A DNA stretch of 64,000 bases from CAWDZK01 sp963807005. GTDB lineage: Bacteria > Actinomycetota > Actinomycetes > JACCUZ01. The notes under the pieces are model-generated. The model ran no database searches and was not told where the DNA came from. It saw nothing but the letters and a program-made list of their open reading frames with translations. Positions 26,097 to 34,247 of this stretch are shown piece after piece (the first letter of the stretch is position 1; every line of letters begins with the position of its first letter). The stretch lies in NCBI GenBank assembly GCA_963807005.1, contig CAWDZK010000004.1, positions 62,001 to 126,000 of the forward strand, given 5' to 3'. Both the position numbers and the translations under genes were made by a program.

Positions 26097-28475
26097 CTAA
26101 CCGTAGGTGCAGAGTGCGGCTGCTTGGGGCATCTCCGGACGTAGCGATGCCCACCGCTCTCTGTGCGTGTCAGGACGGACGCAGGTTCCCAGGGCGCGGC
26201 GCCGGGCCCAGCTGCGCCGGCGAACCGGCAGGCGCGGCCGGCCGGCGACGCCGCGGGAGCGCCGGGCGGCCCGTCGCGTCTCACGCGTCGCCTTCCGCGC
26301 CCCGGCCTCGGAGCGCCGGACCACGCGCAGCATCCTGTACCGCACCCGGTCGACCTGCTGCTGCCGCGGTGAGCCGCCGGTCAGGGCGGCCAGGGTGAGC
26401 CCGGTCCACCGCCGCCAGCGGTAGCCGTAGCTGTCGTCACCGACCGGCATGTCGCCGGCGAAGCCGATCGGGGTGCCCACCAGCCCGTAGCTCTCCCGGA
26501 ACGGCGGCGGTTCAGCGTCGTAGCGGTGCAGGAACTCGAAGTCGACGATCTTCAGCCCCTGCTCCGGGTCGAGGACGAAGTTCTGCGGCTTGGCGTCCAC
26601 CAGGTCGTAGCCGAGGGCGTGCACCTGGCGCAGCACGTCGACCATCTGCCGGACCACCGGTAGCGGCAGCAGCCGTCGCGACCGCCAGTACGGCGCCAGC
26701 TCGTCCTGGTAGTACGGCGTAGCGATCCAGTTCGGCCCGCTGCCGACCAGCTCGGGCACCGCGGGCACGACGCCGCCCAGTGCGCTCAACGCGTCCAGCT
26801 CGCGCTGCATGTGCCGGAGGTAGCCCGCTGCGAAGGTCTTGCGCACGACCCGGCCCTGGGGAGTGTCGACGACCTCGACCTTGGCGCGGCGGCCGCGGCT
26901 GAGGCGGCTGACCACGGCGTGCTCCTCGGCGTCGTAGTTGTCGGTGCGGCGCAGCACCTCGGCGCGCAGCGCGTCGAGCTCGTCCGGCAGTGCGATCCGC
27001 AGGTACTCCCACGCCTCGCGCTCGTTGTCGGAGGAGTGGACCGGGTTGAACGTCTGCTCGGGTGCGACCCGCTCGGCGACCAGGTCCCGCACCCGCTGCT
27101 TGGCCAGCAGGACGTCGGCGTTGGTCAGCCGCGGGTACTGACGCAGCAGCGGTCCGCGGGGTGCCTGCGGCGCGTGGTGCAGGGCGACGACCGCGGTCAC
27201 CGGCCCGCCGCCGCTCACCGGGAACGGTCCCGGCCCCCAGTTCCCGCCGCGCGTCTCCCCGGCGACCCGCTGCCGGCTCTCCTCGTCCAGGGCCCGCACC
27301 GCCACCGCCTCGAACCCGAGGTGGTCGATCGTCTTGAGGAACTCGTCCTCGCCGACGACGGTCGCCAGCCGCTCGCGGAGCAGGAAGACCACCGGCTCTG
27401 GGCGGCCGTCGGCGATGTCGTCGTGCGGGAAGAACCGCGGCTCGATCCACGGGTTGGTGGCGGTCAGCCGCAGCAGCGCGTCCAGCGGCGGCCGCCACCC
27501 CTCGGCGGCCAGCAGCTCGTCCAGCTCCTCGAGCGTGCCGGGCGGCTGCAGCCCGTGGTCCAGGGCCAGCTTGTGCAGGGCGGTGCGGTAGTCGTGCTCC
27601 GGGTCCGGCAGCTGCTGGCCGGTGGTCGTCGACGGCAGGCCCGACAGCGGCCCCTTGTGGTACGCCGCGTGGTACCCGAGCGACCGGAGATGGTCCCTGC
27701 TCTCCGGCACCCGCGCGCCGCTGCTGTGCACCACCGCGCGCGCGAGCAGGGCGCGGGCCAGCGCGGGCGGGTAGTAGGCGGCGGTGTTGTAGTCCGACCC
27801 GGGCAGCCCGGTCTCGCTGTAGAGGTCCACCGCGATGGTGCCGGGCTCCTCGGCCAGCAGCGCCCGCACCGTCTCCAGGTCCCGGTCGGCCACGAGCATG
27901 TCGAGGTCCTCGCCGGGCTCGATCTCGGGCAGGTCCTCGAACCAGCGCAGGACGGCGTACGAGACGTCGTCCTCCGCGAGCCGCTGGACGAAGCCGGTCA
28001 CGCCCAAGACCGGGGACAGGTAGCGCCGGGTGCGCTCCGGCCGGCGCCGCCGGATCTGCAGCACGTCGAGCTCGAGCCCGCCCACGGTGACCCGGCCGCG
28101 CGCGCGTACGGCCCGGGTCAGGGCACCCGCAGTCCGCAGGGCGGCGCCCTCCAGCGTGCTGACGCCGCGCGGCACCTCCACCAGGACGTACGCGGCGTAG
28201 CGGAGCTCCTTGAGCAGCCAGCCGACCCGCGCGTACGGAGCGCGCAGGATCACCACGTCGGCGCTGGCCCGCAGCGCCTGCTCGGGTGACTCCAGCGGGT
28301 GCAGCCGGTCAGCGAGCTCCGGTGCGGCTGCGCGGGCGGCACCGACCGCGCCCGGCTCCATCAGCCCGAGGTAGCGGGAGACGCCAGCCTCGCGCAGGGC
28401 GCCGGCGACCCCGGCGTCCGGTGCGCCCACGTCGAGGACGCGGCTGTCCGGGGTGACCAGGTCGCGGAGGAGCAC
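26097..28475 (-). CDS. Four-part fusion: Rossmann/methyltransferase-like, nucleotidyltransferase-like, NDP-kinase-like, kinase-like
   Basis: 792 residues. Residues 1-140: Rossmann fold like an inactive methyltransferase (SRVLDVGAPDAGVAGALREA). About 165-330: nucleotidyltransferase-like, with GEDLDMLVADRD as possible metal site. About 360-500: nucleoside-diphosphate-kinase-like, with FNPVHSSDNEREAWEY matching the NDK active site N-x-x-H-G-S-D-S (His480). About 525-690: kinase fold with VVRKTF (Lys546), DLVDAKPQNFVLD (Asp627, Asn632) and IVDFE (Asp645), as in LPS/sugar or RIO-type kinases. The last 80 residues are Arg-rich and run into a repeat. It is divergent from the ABC exporter and likely serves the polysaccharide locus. 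Domain calls are by motif only. Confidence 0.65.
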   Translation of the reverse strand: MLLRDLVTPDSRVLDVGAPDAGVAGALREAGVSRYLGLMEPGAVGAARAAAPELADRLHPLESPEQALRASADVVILRAPYARVGWLLKELRYAAYVLVEVPRGVSTLEGAALRTAGALTRAVRARGRVTVGGLELDVLQIRRRRPERTRRYLSPVLGVTGFVQRLAEDDVSYAVLRWFEDLPEIEPGEDLDMLVADRDLETVRALLAEEPGTIAVDLYSETGLPGSDYNTAAYYPPALARALLARAVVHSSGARVPESRDHLRSLGYHAAYHKGPLSGLPSTTTGQQLPDPEHDYRTALHKLALDHGLQPPGTLEELDELLAAEGWRPPLDALLRLTATNPWIEPRFFPHDDIADGRPEPVVFLLRERLATVVGEDEFLKTIDHLGFEAVAVRALDEESRQRVAGETRGGNWGPGPFPVSGGGPVTAVVALHHAPQAPRGPLLRQYPRLTNADVLLAKQRVRDLVAERVAPEQTFNPVHSSDNEREAWEYLRIALPDELDALRAEVLRRTDNYDAEEHAVVSRLSRGRRAKVEVVDTPQGRVVRKTFAAGYLRHMQRELDALSALGGVVPAVPELVGSGPNWIATPYYQDELAPYWRSRRLLPLPVVRQMVDVLRQVHALGYDLVDAKPQNFVLDPEQGLKIVDFEFLHRYDAEPPPFRESYGLVGTPIGFAGDMPVGDDSYGYRWRRWTGLTLAALTGGSPRQQQVDRVRYRMLRVVRRSEAGARKATRETRRAARRSRGVAGRPRLPVRRRSWARRRALGTCVRPDTHRERWASLRPEMPQAAALCTYG
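26170..26214. repeat. Short direct repeat, right copy
   Basis: Partner of 23609-23651 (see there), lying within the last 40 codons of the 792-residue protein gene. Confidence 0.6.
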
Positions 28476-28703
28476 GACGTGACGCTAGGCGACCGCGGCG
28501 CCCGGCGTCGGGGTAAGTGGTGAGAAACCGTCCGAACGGCCGAGCGCGGGATGGCCGGATGCCGCGGGGGATCGGCCGCGGTACAGGCGGGACGGCAGGT
28601 ACTCTCGTCGCGCGGTCGCCCACGGCGGCTGTTCCGTCGGCGACCGGCCTGCCGGTCGCCGGACCTACTGGTCTCGAGCTGGTTACTCACCTGGGGGAAC
28701 GAA

Positions 28704-30536
28704 GTGGCGACGCCGCCTGCGGCACGGCTCCCCGGGGCCGGCCGGTCGAAGCGACGCCGGTCGCCGCTCGCCGTGGCCCGCGCCACCCGGGCGGCCTGGC
28801 GGCGGACCGCCCCGTTCTTCGGGGCCTCGCGATCGCGTCTGGCGCTGCTCTCGCTGGCCTCGGTCGTCGCCGGTCTGGCCGAGGCGGTGCTCCTGACGCT
28901 GATCGCGGCGATCGCCGGTGCGCTGGCCCTGAGCAAGTCCTCTGTGGACACCCACCTCGGCCCCATCCACGTGAACGCCTCGCTCTCGACGCTGTTCGTC
29001 ATCGGCATCGCGCTGGCCGTGGCACGCGGCGTGCTGCAGATCGTGGTGGCCTACCTGCCGGCGAGCATGAGCGCCCACGCCAACGCCACGCTGCGTCGGA
29101 AGCTCTTCGACGCCTTCACCGGGACGTCCTGGGCGGTGCAGTCCGCGGAGCGGGACGGGCACTTCCAGTCCCTCATCAACACCCACGTCAGCAGCGCCTG
29201 CCAGGCGATGATCGCCATGGGCGTGGCGATCTCCTCGACGCTCATGCTCGCGACGTTGCTGGCGTCGGCGCTGGCGCTGAGCGTGATCATCGCGGTCATC
29301 ATCATCACCGTCTCGCTCACCCTGTTCGCGGTGCTGCGACCGCTGTCGCACCGCCTCCGCGCGTTCGCCAAGCGGCTCAGCGGCGAGAACATCGAGTTCT
29401 CCAAGACCGTGCAGGAAGTCGTGCTGATGGCCGAGGAGACCCAGGTCTTCGGCGTCTCCGACACCTACCGCAGTGCGTTCTACGACCGGCTCGAGCGGGT
29501 GCGTCGCCCGCTGCTGCGCACCCGGTTCCTGTCCAAGGCGCTCCCGGCGGCCTACCAGAGCCTTGCGCTGCTGCTCATCATGGTGGCCCTGGTCGTCGTC
29601 TACCTGGTCGGCGCAACCGGCATCACCTCGCTGGGCGCCGTGGTCCTGCTGCTGATCCGGTCGCTCAGCTACGGCCAGCAGATCCAGGCCTCCACCGCCA
29701 ACCTCGACGAGCTGATCCCGTTCATGCACCGGCTGGGCGACGCGATCGAGTACTACGAGGGGAACCGACGCCCGGACGGCACGAGGGAGGTCCCGACCAT
29801 CCGCCGGGTCGGCATGGAGGACGTGCGCTTCTCCTACGTCGACGGCATCGAGGTGGTCAAGGGCATCTCGTTCGACGTGCGGATGGGGGAGGCGGTCGGC
29901 ATCGTGGGACCGTCGGGCGCCGGGAAGTCGTCGCTGGTCCAGCTGCTGCTCCGGCTGCGCGAGCCCTCGTCGGGCCGGGTCTACGTCAACGACGACAACG
30001 CCGCGGACCTGCGCCTGGCCGGGTGGCAGAAGCAGGTCGCCTACGTCCCGCAGACGCCGCAGCTGATCTACGGCACGGTGGCCGAGAACATCCGCTACTT
30101 CCGCCCGGGCGTGAGCGACGAGGACGTCGAGCAGGCCGCCCGGCGGGCGCACATCCACGACGAGATCATGTCGTGGCCCAAGGGCTACGACACGGTCGTC
30201 GGCCAGCGGGCGTCGGCCGTGTCCGGCGGCCAGCGGCAGCGCATCTGCCTGGCTCGGGCGCTGGCGGACAACCCGAGCGTCCTGATCCTGGACGAGCCGA
30301 CCAGTGCGCTGGACGTGAAGTCCGAGCTGCTCGTCCAGGAGTCGCTGCGCGGCCTGAAGGGCGAGGTGATCCTCTTCCTGGTCGCGCACCGGCTCTCGAC
30401 CCTGTCCATCTGCGACCGGGTGATGGTCGTCGTGGGCGGGCGGCTGGAGGCGATCGACGAGCCCACCGCCCTGGTGTCGCACAACGCGTTCTACCGCGAG
30501 GTCACCGAGATCACCCACAAGCAGACCTCGGCATGA
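28704..30536 (+). CDS. ABC-type exporter, fused permease and ATPase
   Basis: 610 residues from GTG 28704, preceded by GGGGGAACGAA. An Arg-rich N-terminus leads into an exporter membrane domain of about six helices (LASVVAGLAEAVLLTLIAAI, MVALVVVYLVGATGITSLGAV). The ATPase follows: Walker A VGIVGPSGAGKSSLVQ, signature VSGGQRQRICLARAL, Walker B SVLILDEPTSALD, H-loop LVAHRLS. This is the MsbA/HlyB class; by position between a glycosyltransferase and the fusion protein it may flip a lipid-linked glycan. Its stop overlaps the next start (ATGA). Confidence 0.9.
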   Translation: MATPPAARLPGAGRSKRRRSPLAVARATRAAWRRTAPFFGASRSRLALLSLASVVAGLAEAVLLTLIAAIAGALALSKSSVDTHLGPIHVNASLSTLFVIGIALAVARGVLQIVVAYLPASMSAHANATLRRKLFDAFTGTSWAVQSAERDGHFQSLINTHVSSACQAMIAMGVAISSTLMLATLLASALALSVIIAVIIITVSLTLFAVLRPLSHRLRAFAKRLSGENIEFSKTVQEVVLMAEETQVFGVSDTYRSAFYDRLERVRRPLLRTRFLSKALPAAYQSLALLLIMVALVVVYLVGATGITSLGAVVLLLIRSLSYGQQIQASTANLDELIPFMHRLGDAIEYYEGNRRPDGTREVPTIRRVGMEDVRFSYVDGIEVVKGISFDVRMGEAVGIVGPSGAGKSSLVQLLLRLREPSSGRVYVNDDNAADLRLAGWQKQVAYVPQTPQLIYGTVAENIRYFRPGVSDEDVEQAARRAHIHDEIMSWPKGYDTVVGQRASAVSGGQRQRICLARALADNPSVLILDEPTSALDVKSELLVQESLRGLKGEVILFLVAHRLSTLSICDRVMVVVGGRLEAIDEPTALVSHNAFYREVTEITHKQTSA

Positions 30537-31528
30537 CGCCGGATCCCGTCACCACCCCGGCGACTGGCGCCGCGACCGGCTCGGCGGCAGAGGCGGCCGG
30601 CGAGCGGGTCGCGCTCTGCGTGGTGACCTACCGGCGCCCCGTCGGCCTGCGGGCGACGCTCGACGGGATCGCCGCGCTCGACGTCGCCGGACTGGGCGTC
30701 GACCTCTCCGTGGTCGTCGTCGACAACGACGCAGAGGGGTCGGCCCGTGAGGTCGCCGAGGCTGCGGCGGCGGCGTCGCCGTTCCCGGTCGCCTACGCGG
30801 TCGAGCCCCGACAGGGGATCCCGATGGCCCGGAACCGGGCGCTGGACGTCGCCGGGCCGGTCGACCTGGTCGGCTGGATCGACGACGACGAGGTGCCGCG
30901 GCCGGACTGGCTGCGAGCCCTCGTGCAGGCCGCCCGCTCGACCGGCGCCGACGTGGTCGTCGGCCCGTCCGAGCCAGAGCTGCCCCCGGGGACGCCGGTC
31001 TGGATCGAGCAGGCCGGTTTCTTCGACCGCACCCGGTTCGCCTCCGGCACGGCGATCCCGGCGCACTTCGCCCGCACCAGCGGCGTCCTGGTCCGGGCGA
31101 GCTCGATGCCGGACCGCCCGACCCCGTTCCAGGAGAGCCTGCGCTTCACCGGCGGCTCCGACCGCGAGCACTTCGTGACGATGGAGTCCGCGGGCGCCCG
31201 GTTCGTGTGGGTCGACGAGGCCGTCGTCGTCGAGCGGGTGCCGGCGAGCCGGGCCCGCGCCTCCTGGATCCTGCGTCGCGCGTTCCGCACCGGGAACAGC
31301 CGCAGCACGACGCTGGTCCTGCAGCAGCCCTCAGTGCTGCGGCGCGCCCGGCGCGTCGCAGCGGGACTGCGCAAGCTGGCGACGGGGCTGGCGAGCACGG
31401 TCACCGGCCTGCCGCGGGGCCGGGCGGCCGCGATGCGGGGGGTCTGGACGGCCGCGTACGGCGCGGGGCTGACGGCCGGGGCGCTGGGCTACCGGTACCA
31501 GGAGTACCGACGACACCACGGAGCCTGA
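30533..31528 (+). CDS. Family 2 glycosyltransferase
   Basis: 331 residues, start coupled to the exporter gene by ATGA. The GT-A fold shows CVVTYRRPVGLRATLDGIA, nucleotide-sugar binding VVVVDNDAEGSAREV, and a metal-binding DDDE in VGWIDDDEVPRPDW. A C-terminal amphipathic, Arg-rich stretch ends GYRYQEYRRHHGA. It is a clear paralogue of the protein at 49908-50855 (shared DNDAEGSA, EPR-GIP-ARN, final YQEY). It probably adds a sugar to the growing lipid-linked repeat unit at the inner membrane. Confidence 0.9.
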   Translation: MTPDPVTTPATGAATGSAAEAAGERVALCVVTYRRPVGLRATLDGIAALDVAGLGVDLSVVVVDNDAEGSAREVAEAAAAASPFPVAYAVEPRQGIPMARNRALDVAGPVDLVGWIDDDEVPRPDWLRALVQAARSTGADVVVGPSEPELPPGTPVWIEQAGFFDRTRFASGTAIPAHFARTSGVLVRASSMPDRPTPFQESLRFTGGSDREHFVTMESAGARFVWVDEAVVVERVPASRARASWILRRAFRTGNSRSTTLVLQQPSVLRRARRVAAGLRKLATGLASTVTGLPRGRAAAMRGVWTAAYGAGLTAGALGYRYQEYRRHHGA

Positions 31529-31530
31529 GC

Positions 31531-32406
31531 GTGCCCACCACCGGACCCACTGGACGCACCGGACGACTGCCCGACTTCCTCGTCATCGGGGCGATGAAGT
31601 CCGGCAGCACGACCCTGTACAACCACCTGAGGGAGCACCCGCAGGTCTTCCTTCCCGCCTACAAGGAGCCGGAGTTCTTCGTCGCCGGGAAGAACTGGGA
31701 ACGCGGCGTCGACTGGTACCGCGGCCTGTTCGCGGGTGCCGGTGACGACCAGCTCGCGGGGGAGGGGTCGACCAGCTACACCAAGCCCACTGAGTTCCCC
31801 GGCGTCCCGGAGCGGATCCGGTCGGTGGTCCCGGACGTCCGCCTGGTCTACATCCTGCGCGAGCCGCTGGCGCGGATCCGGTCCATGTACGCGCACATGG
31901 TCCTGACCGGCCGGGAGAAGCGCCCGCTGGACGAGGCGGTGCTCGCCGACGAGACCTACCTGGCACCCAGCCGGTACGCCGACAACATCCGCCGCTACCT
32001 CGAGCACTTCCCTCGCGAGCAGCTGCACCTGCTGCTCACCGACGAGCTGCAGGCAGACCCGGCGGCCGCGGTCGCCGAGGTCACCCGGTTCCTCGGCCTG
32101 CCGGACCGGCCGGACCTCGTGTTGGAGCAGCGGGCCGACCTGCGCACGGACGACCGGCGCGCCGACCGTGGGGTGAAGAGCCGGCTCCGCGGGGTCGCAG
32201 TCGTCGAGACCGGGTTCCAGCGCCTCCCGGCGCCGGTCCGGTCCGCGGTCCGTCGGCTGGCGACCCGGCCGGCACCGGGCGCGCCGCCGCCGCTGCACCC
32301 GGAGACCGAGCGGGAGCTGGTGGGGCGGCTCCAGGACGACCTGGCCGAGCTGCAGGTCCTGCTCGGCCCGTCGTTCGACGCCTGGGGCCGGCTCGACGCC
32401 CGCTGA
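31531..32406 (+). CDS. PAPS-dependent sulfotransferase
   Basis: 291 residues from GTG 31531, directly after the glycosyltransferase stop. PAPS 5'-phosphosulfate loop: FLVIGAMKSGSTTLYNHL; 3'-phosphate site: VYILREPLARIRSMYAHM; the KEPEFF strand follows as in heparan-type enzymes. This fold (Sulfotransfer_1/3) moves sulfate from PAPS to a hydroxyl of a carbohydrate. Within this operon it predicts sulfation of the exported glycan. PAPS must be supplied by genes outside the window. Confidence 0.9.
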   Translation: MPTTGPTGRTGRLPDFLVIGAMKSGSTTLYNHLREHPQVFLPAYKEPEFFVAGKNWERGVDWYRGLFAGAGDDQLAGEGSTSYTKPTEFPGVPERIRSVVPDVRLVYILREPLARIRSMYAHMVLTGREKRPLDEAVLADETYLAPSRYADNIRRYLEHFPREQLHLLLTDELQADPAAAVAEVTRFLGLPDRPDLVLEQRADLRTDDRRADRGVKSRLRGVAVVETGFQRLPAPVRSAVRRLATRPAPGAPPPLHPETERELVGRLQDDLAELQVLLGPSFDAWGRLDAR

Positions 32407-32434
32407 CCTCCCGGGCGGCGAGTGGGGGCCCTGG

Positions 32435-33865
32435 TCAGGTGTTGGCCGGCGCCCCGTTGTCGTAGAACACGTTGCCGGACACCGTCACCGCGCTGCCGGG
32501 GGCGATACCGAACAGGCGCGGGAAGTCGCGGTTCTCGCGGCCGATCCGGTTGTTGATGATGCTGACGCCGGACACCTGCCCCACGACGATGGCGTACTTG
32601 CTCGCCCTGCCACGGATCAGGTTGTCGCGGAACACCACGTCGGACACCAGAGCGCTCTTGTTCGACATCATGATGACCGACGTGCAGTAGCCCTCACCGT
32701 TGCCGAACGGCGAGGCCCAGAGGTTCGCGCCGGCCGACTGGCCCTGCTTGAACGACCACGCGGCGAAGGTGTTGTGCTCGAAGACCATGTGCGAGCCCTG
32801 GGTGATCTGCACGATGTCGTTGTGCGTCATGCCGCTCGACTGGCCGCTGTCGCTCGTGTAGTAGAGGTCGTGGATGTAGGTGTCGCGCACGTCCACGTCG
32901 CCCTCGGCGCGCATGCCGTCGATCACACCCTGGATCTCCACCCGGCGCAGCGTGTAGGACGAGCTCTTGATGCCGGCTCCGACGCTGACGCCCTTCGGGT
33001 CCCCGATGTCGGTGGCCCAGACCCGAAGGTTGCTGCCCTGGTTGATGATGCCGCCGCGGATCCGGGAGCAGGTGACCGTGACCCCGCCGTGCTGCACGAT
33101 CAGGGCGCCGGAGATGTCCACCCCGCTGATGACCTGGCCCGAGCCGGTGGTCTTGACGTCACCGGACACCTGGTGCAGCCCGACCGAGGCGGGCACGCCG
33201 GTGTTGTCGGCGTCCGGCATCGCGGACAGCGGTGCCGGCAGCGCGCCGGCGTCGCACAGGTTGTTCGACGGCGGGTTCGCCGGGGGCGGCGCCGGGGCGG
33301 AGGAGGAGCGGGGCGGCTGGGCCGCGGTGCTGGTGGACGAGCCGCCGGCCGGCCCGGACGACCTGCCGGGACCGGCCGACCTGCTGGCGCCCGCCGTGGC
33401 CGAGTGGGCCGGTGACGGCTTCTTGGTGGCCGTGGGCTTGCTCGTTCCGGTGCCGGTTCCCGTCCCCGATCCGGAGCCGGTGCCCGTGCCCGGGAGGGAC
33501 CCGGACCGGGCCGACGGCGAACCGGCCCTGGACAGGGTCGGCCGGGCCGGACCGAGGGCCGCCGTGGCCCGCGCCTTGGCGCTGGCCCGGGCCCGGGCCC
33601 GAGCCCGCAGCTTCGCGGTCGCCTTGCGGTGCTTCGCCTTCTGGGCGGGGGTCAGCGCGGGCGGATCGGTGCGGTTCGCGGCGCTGCTGCTGCTCGGCTG
33701 CGGGCGGTCCCGGGTCAGGACCGTGCTCACGAGGTCCGAGTCCGCGGCCGGCCTGGTCAGCCCGAAGGTGATGGCGCTGAGCCCCACCAGTCCCACCAGT
33801 CCCACCGTTGCGTTCCGCAACCGGTGGGTCCGGCGGTGCCGGTGGGTCCGTCGGCGGTGCGGCAC
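32435..33865 (-). CDS. Secreted right-handed beta-helix protein (paralogue 1)
   Basis: 476 residues from GTG 33865 with GAGGAA upstream; a further ATG at 34018 is in frame but the extension looks non-coding. An Arg/His-rich start and one hydrophobic helix (GLVGLVGLSAITFGL) are followed by a 170-residue Ala/Arg then Gly-Thr/Pro-Ser low-complexity linker, and a domain of about 270 residues with pectate-lyase-like rungs: VISGVDISGALIVQHGGVTV, DVDVRDTYIHDLYYTSDSGQ, MTHNDIVQITQGSHM. Two paralogues sit at 47280 and 48966. Possible roles are glycan lyase, epimerase or adhesin; none is shown. Confidence 0.8.
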   Translation of the reverse strand: MPHRRRTHRHRRTHRLRNATVGLVGLVGLSAITFGLTRPAADSDLVSTVLTRDRPQPSSSSAANRTDPPALTPAQKAKHRKATAKLRARARARASAKARATAALGPARPTLSRAGSPSARSGSLPGTGTGSGSGTGTGTGTSKPTATKKPSPAHSATAGASRSAGPGRSSGPAGGSSTSTAAQPPRSSSAPAPPPANPPSNNLCDAGALPAPLSAMPDADNTGVPASVGLHQVSGDVKTTGSGQVISGVDISGALIVQHGGVTVTCSRIRGGIINQGSNLRVWATDIGDPKGVSVGAGIKSSSYTLRRVEIQGVIDGMRAEGDVDVRDTYIHDLYYTSDSGQSSGMTHNDIVQITQGSHMVFEHNTFAAWSFKQGQSAGANLWASPFGNGEGYCTSVIMMSNKSALVSDVVFRDNLIRGRASKYAIVVGQVSGVSIINNRIGRENRDFPRLFGIAPGSAVTVSGNVFYDNGAPANT

Positions 33866-34247
33866 AGGCAGTTCCTCGGCATCTTGAGCGCGGGCCGGCC
33901 AGGGGGCCGGGTGGTCCGCGTCGGAGCGGGGGAAAGATGACGTGCGTTCCGTGGAATGTAGCCCGTTCGGCCCAGTACGGTCACCTTTCTCGGTCCGACT
34001 TCCCACCCAGTGGCCCATGAGGGCCGCGTTGACCCGTGATCACGGGGAAGCGTAGGCTGAGCGCTGCGCTGTGGGCCTGCGCGTCCTCGAACGGAGCAGG
34101 CCACGCTCGGTGAGTCGAACCACCGCAGCCCTCGTCGGCCCTGTCGTCACGAGTGTCCTCGGTCCCGGCACGTCGAAACGGGCCCGCCTGCGCGCCACCG
34201 ACATCTGTCCCCACGACATCTGTCCACCCCACGGAGCCCACCCCCCT
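33866..34247. other. Divergent promoter region between the beta-helix gene and rpsA
   Basis: About 380 bases without a supported gene. The right part carries the rpsA promoter (34029-34058) and a 190-base leader with repeated CACGACATCTGTCC/CGACATCTGTCCC words at 34198-34225; the left part holds the beta-helix gene promoter, not resolved. Confidence 0.6.
34029..34058 (+). promoter_or_regulatory. rpsA promoter
   Basis: -35 TTGACC (34029-34034) and -10 TAGGCT (34053-34058) with an 18-base spacer, about 190 bases before the rpsA start codon. The best housekeeping-type promoter visible in the window. Confidence 0.65.

Noticed and set aside
28683..30518. 611-codon frame antisense to the ABC exporter
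   Set aside because: Mirror of the Walker-motif-bearing gene; Gln/His/Arg-rich shadow.
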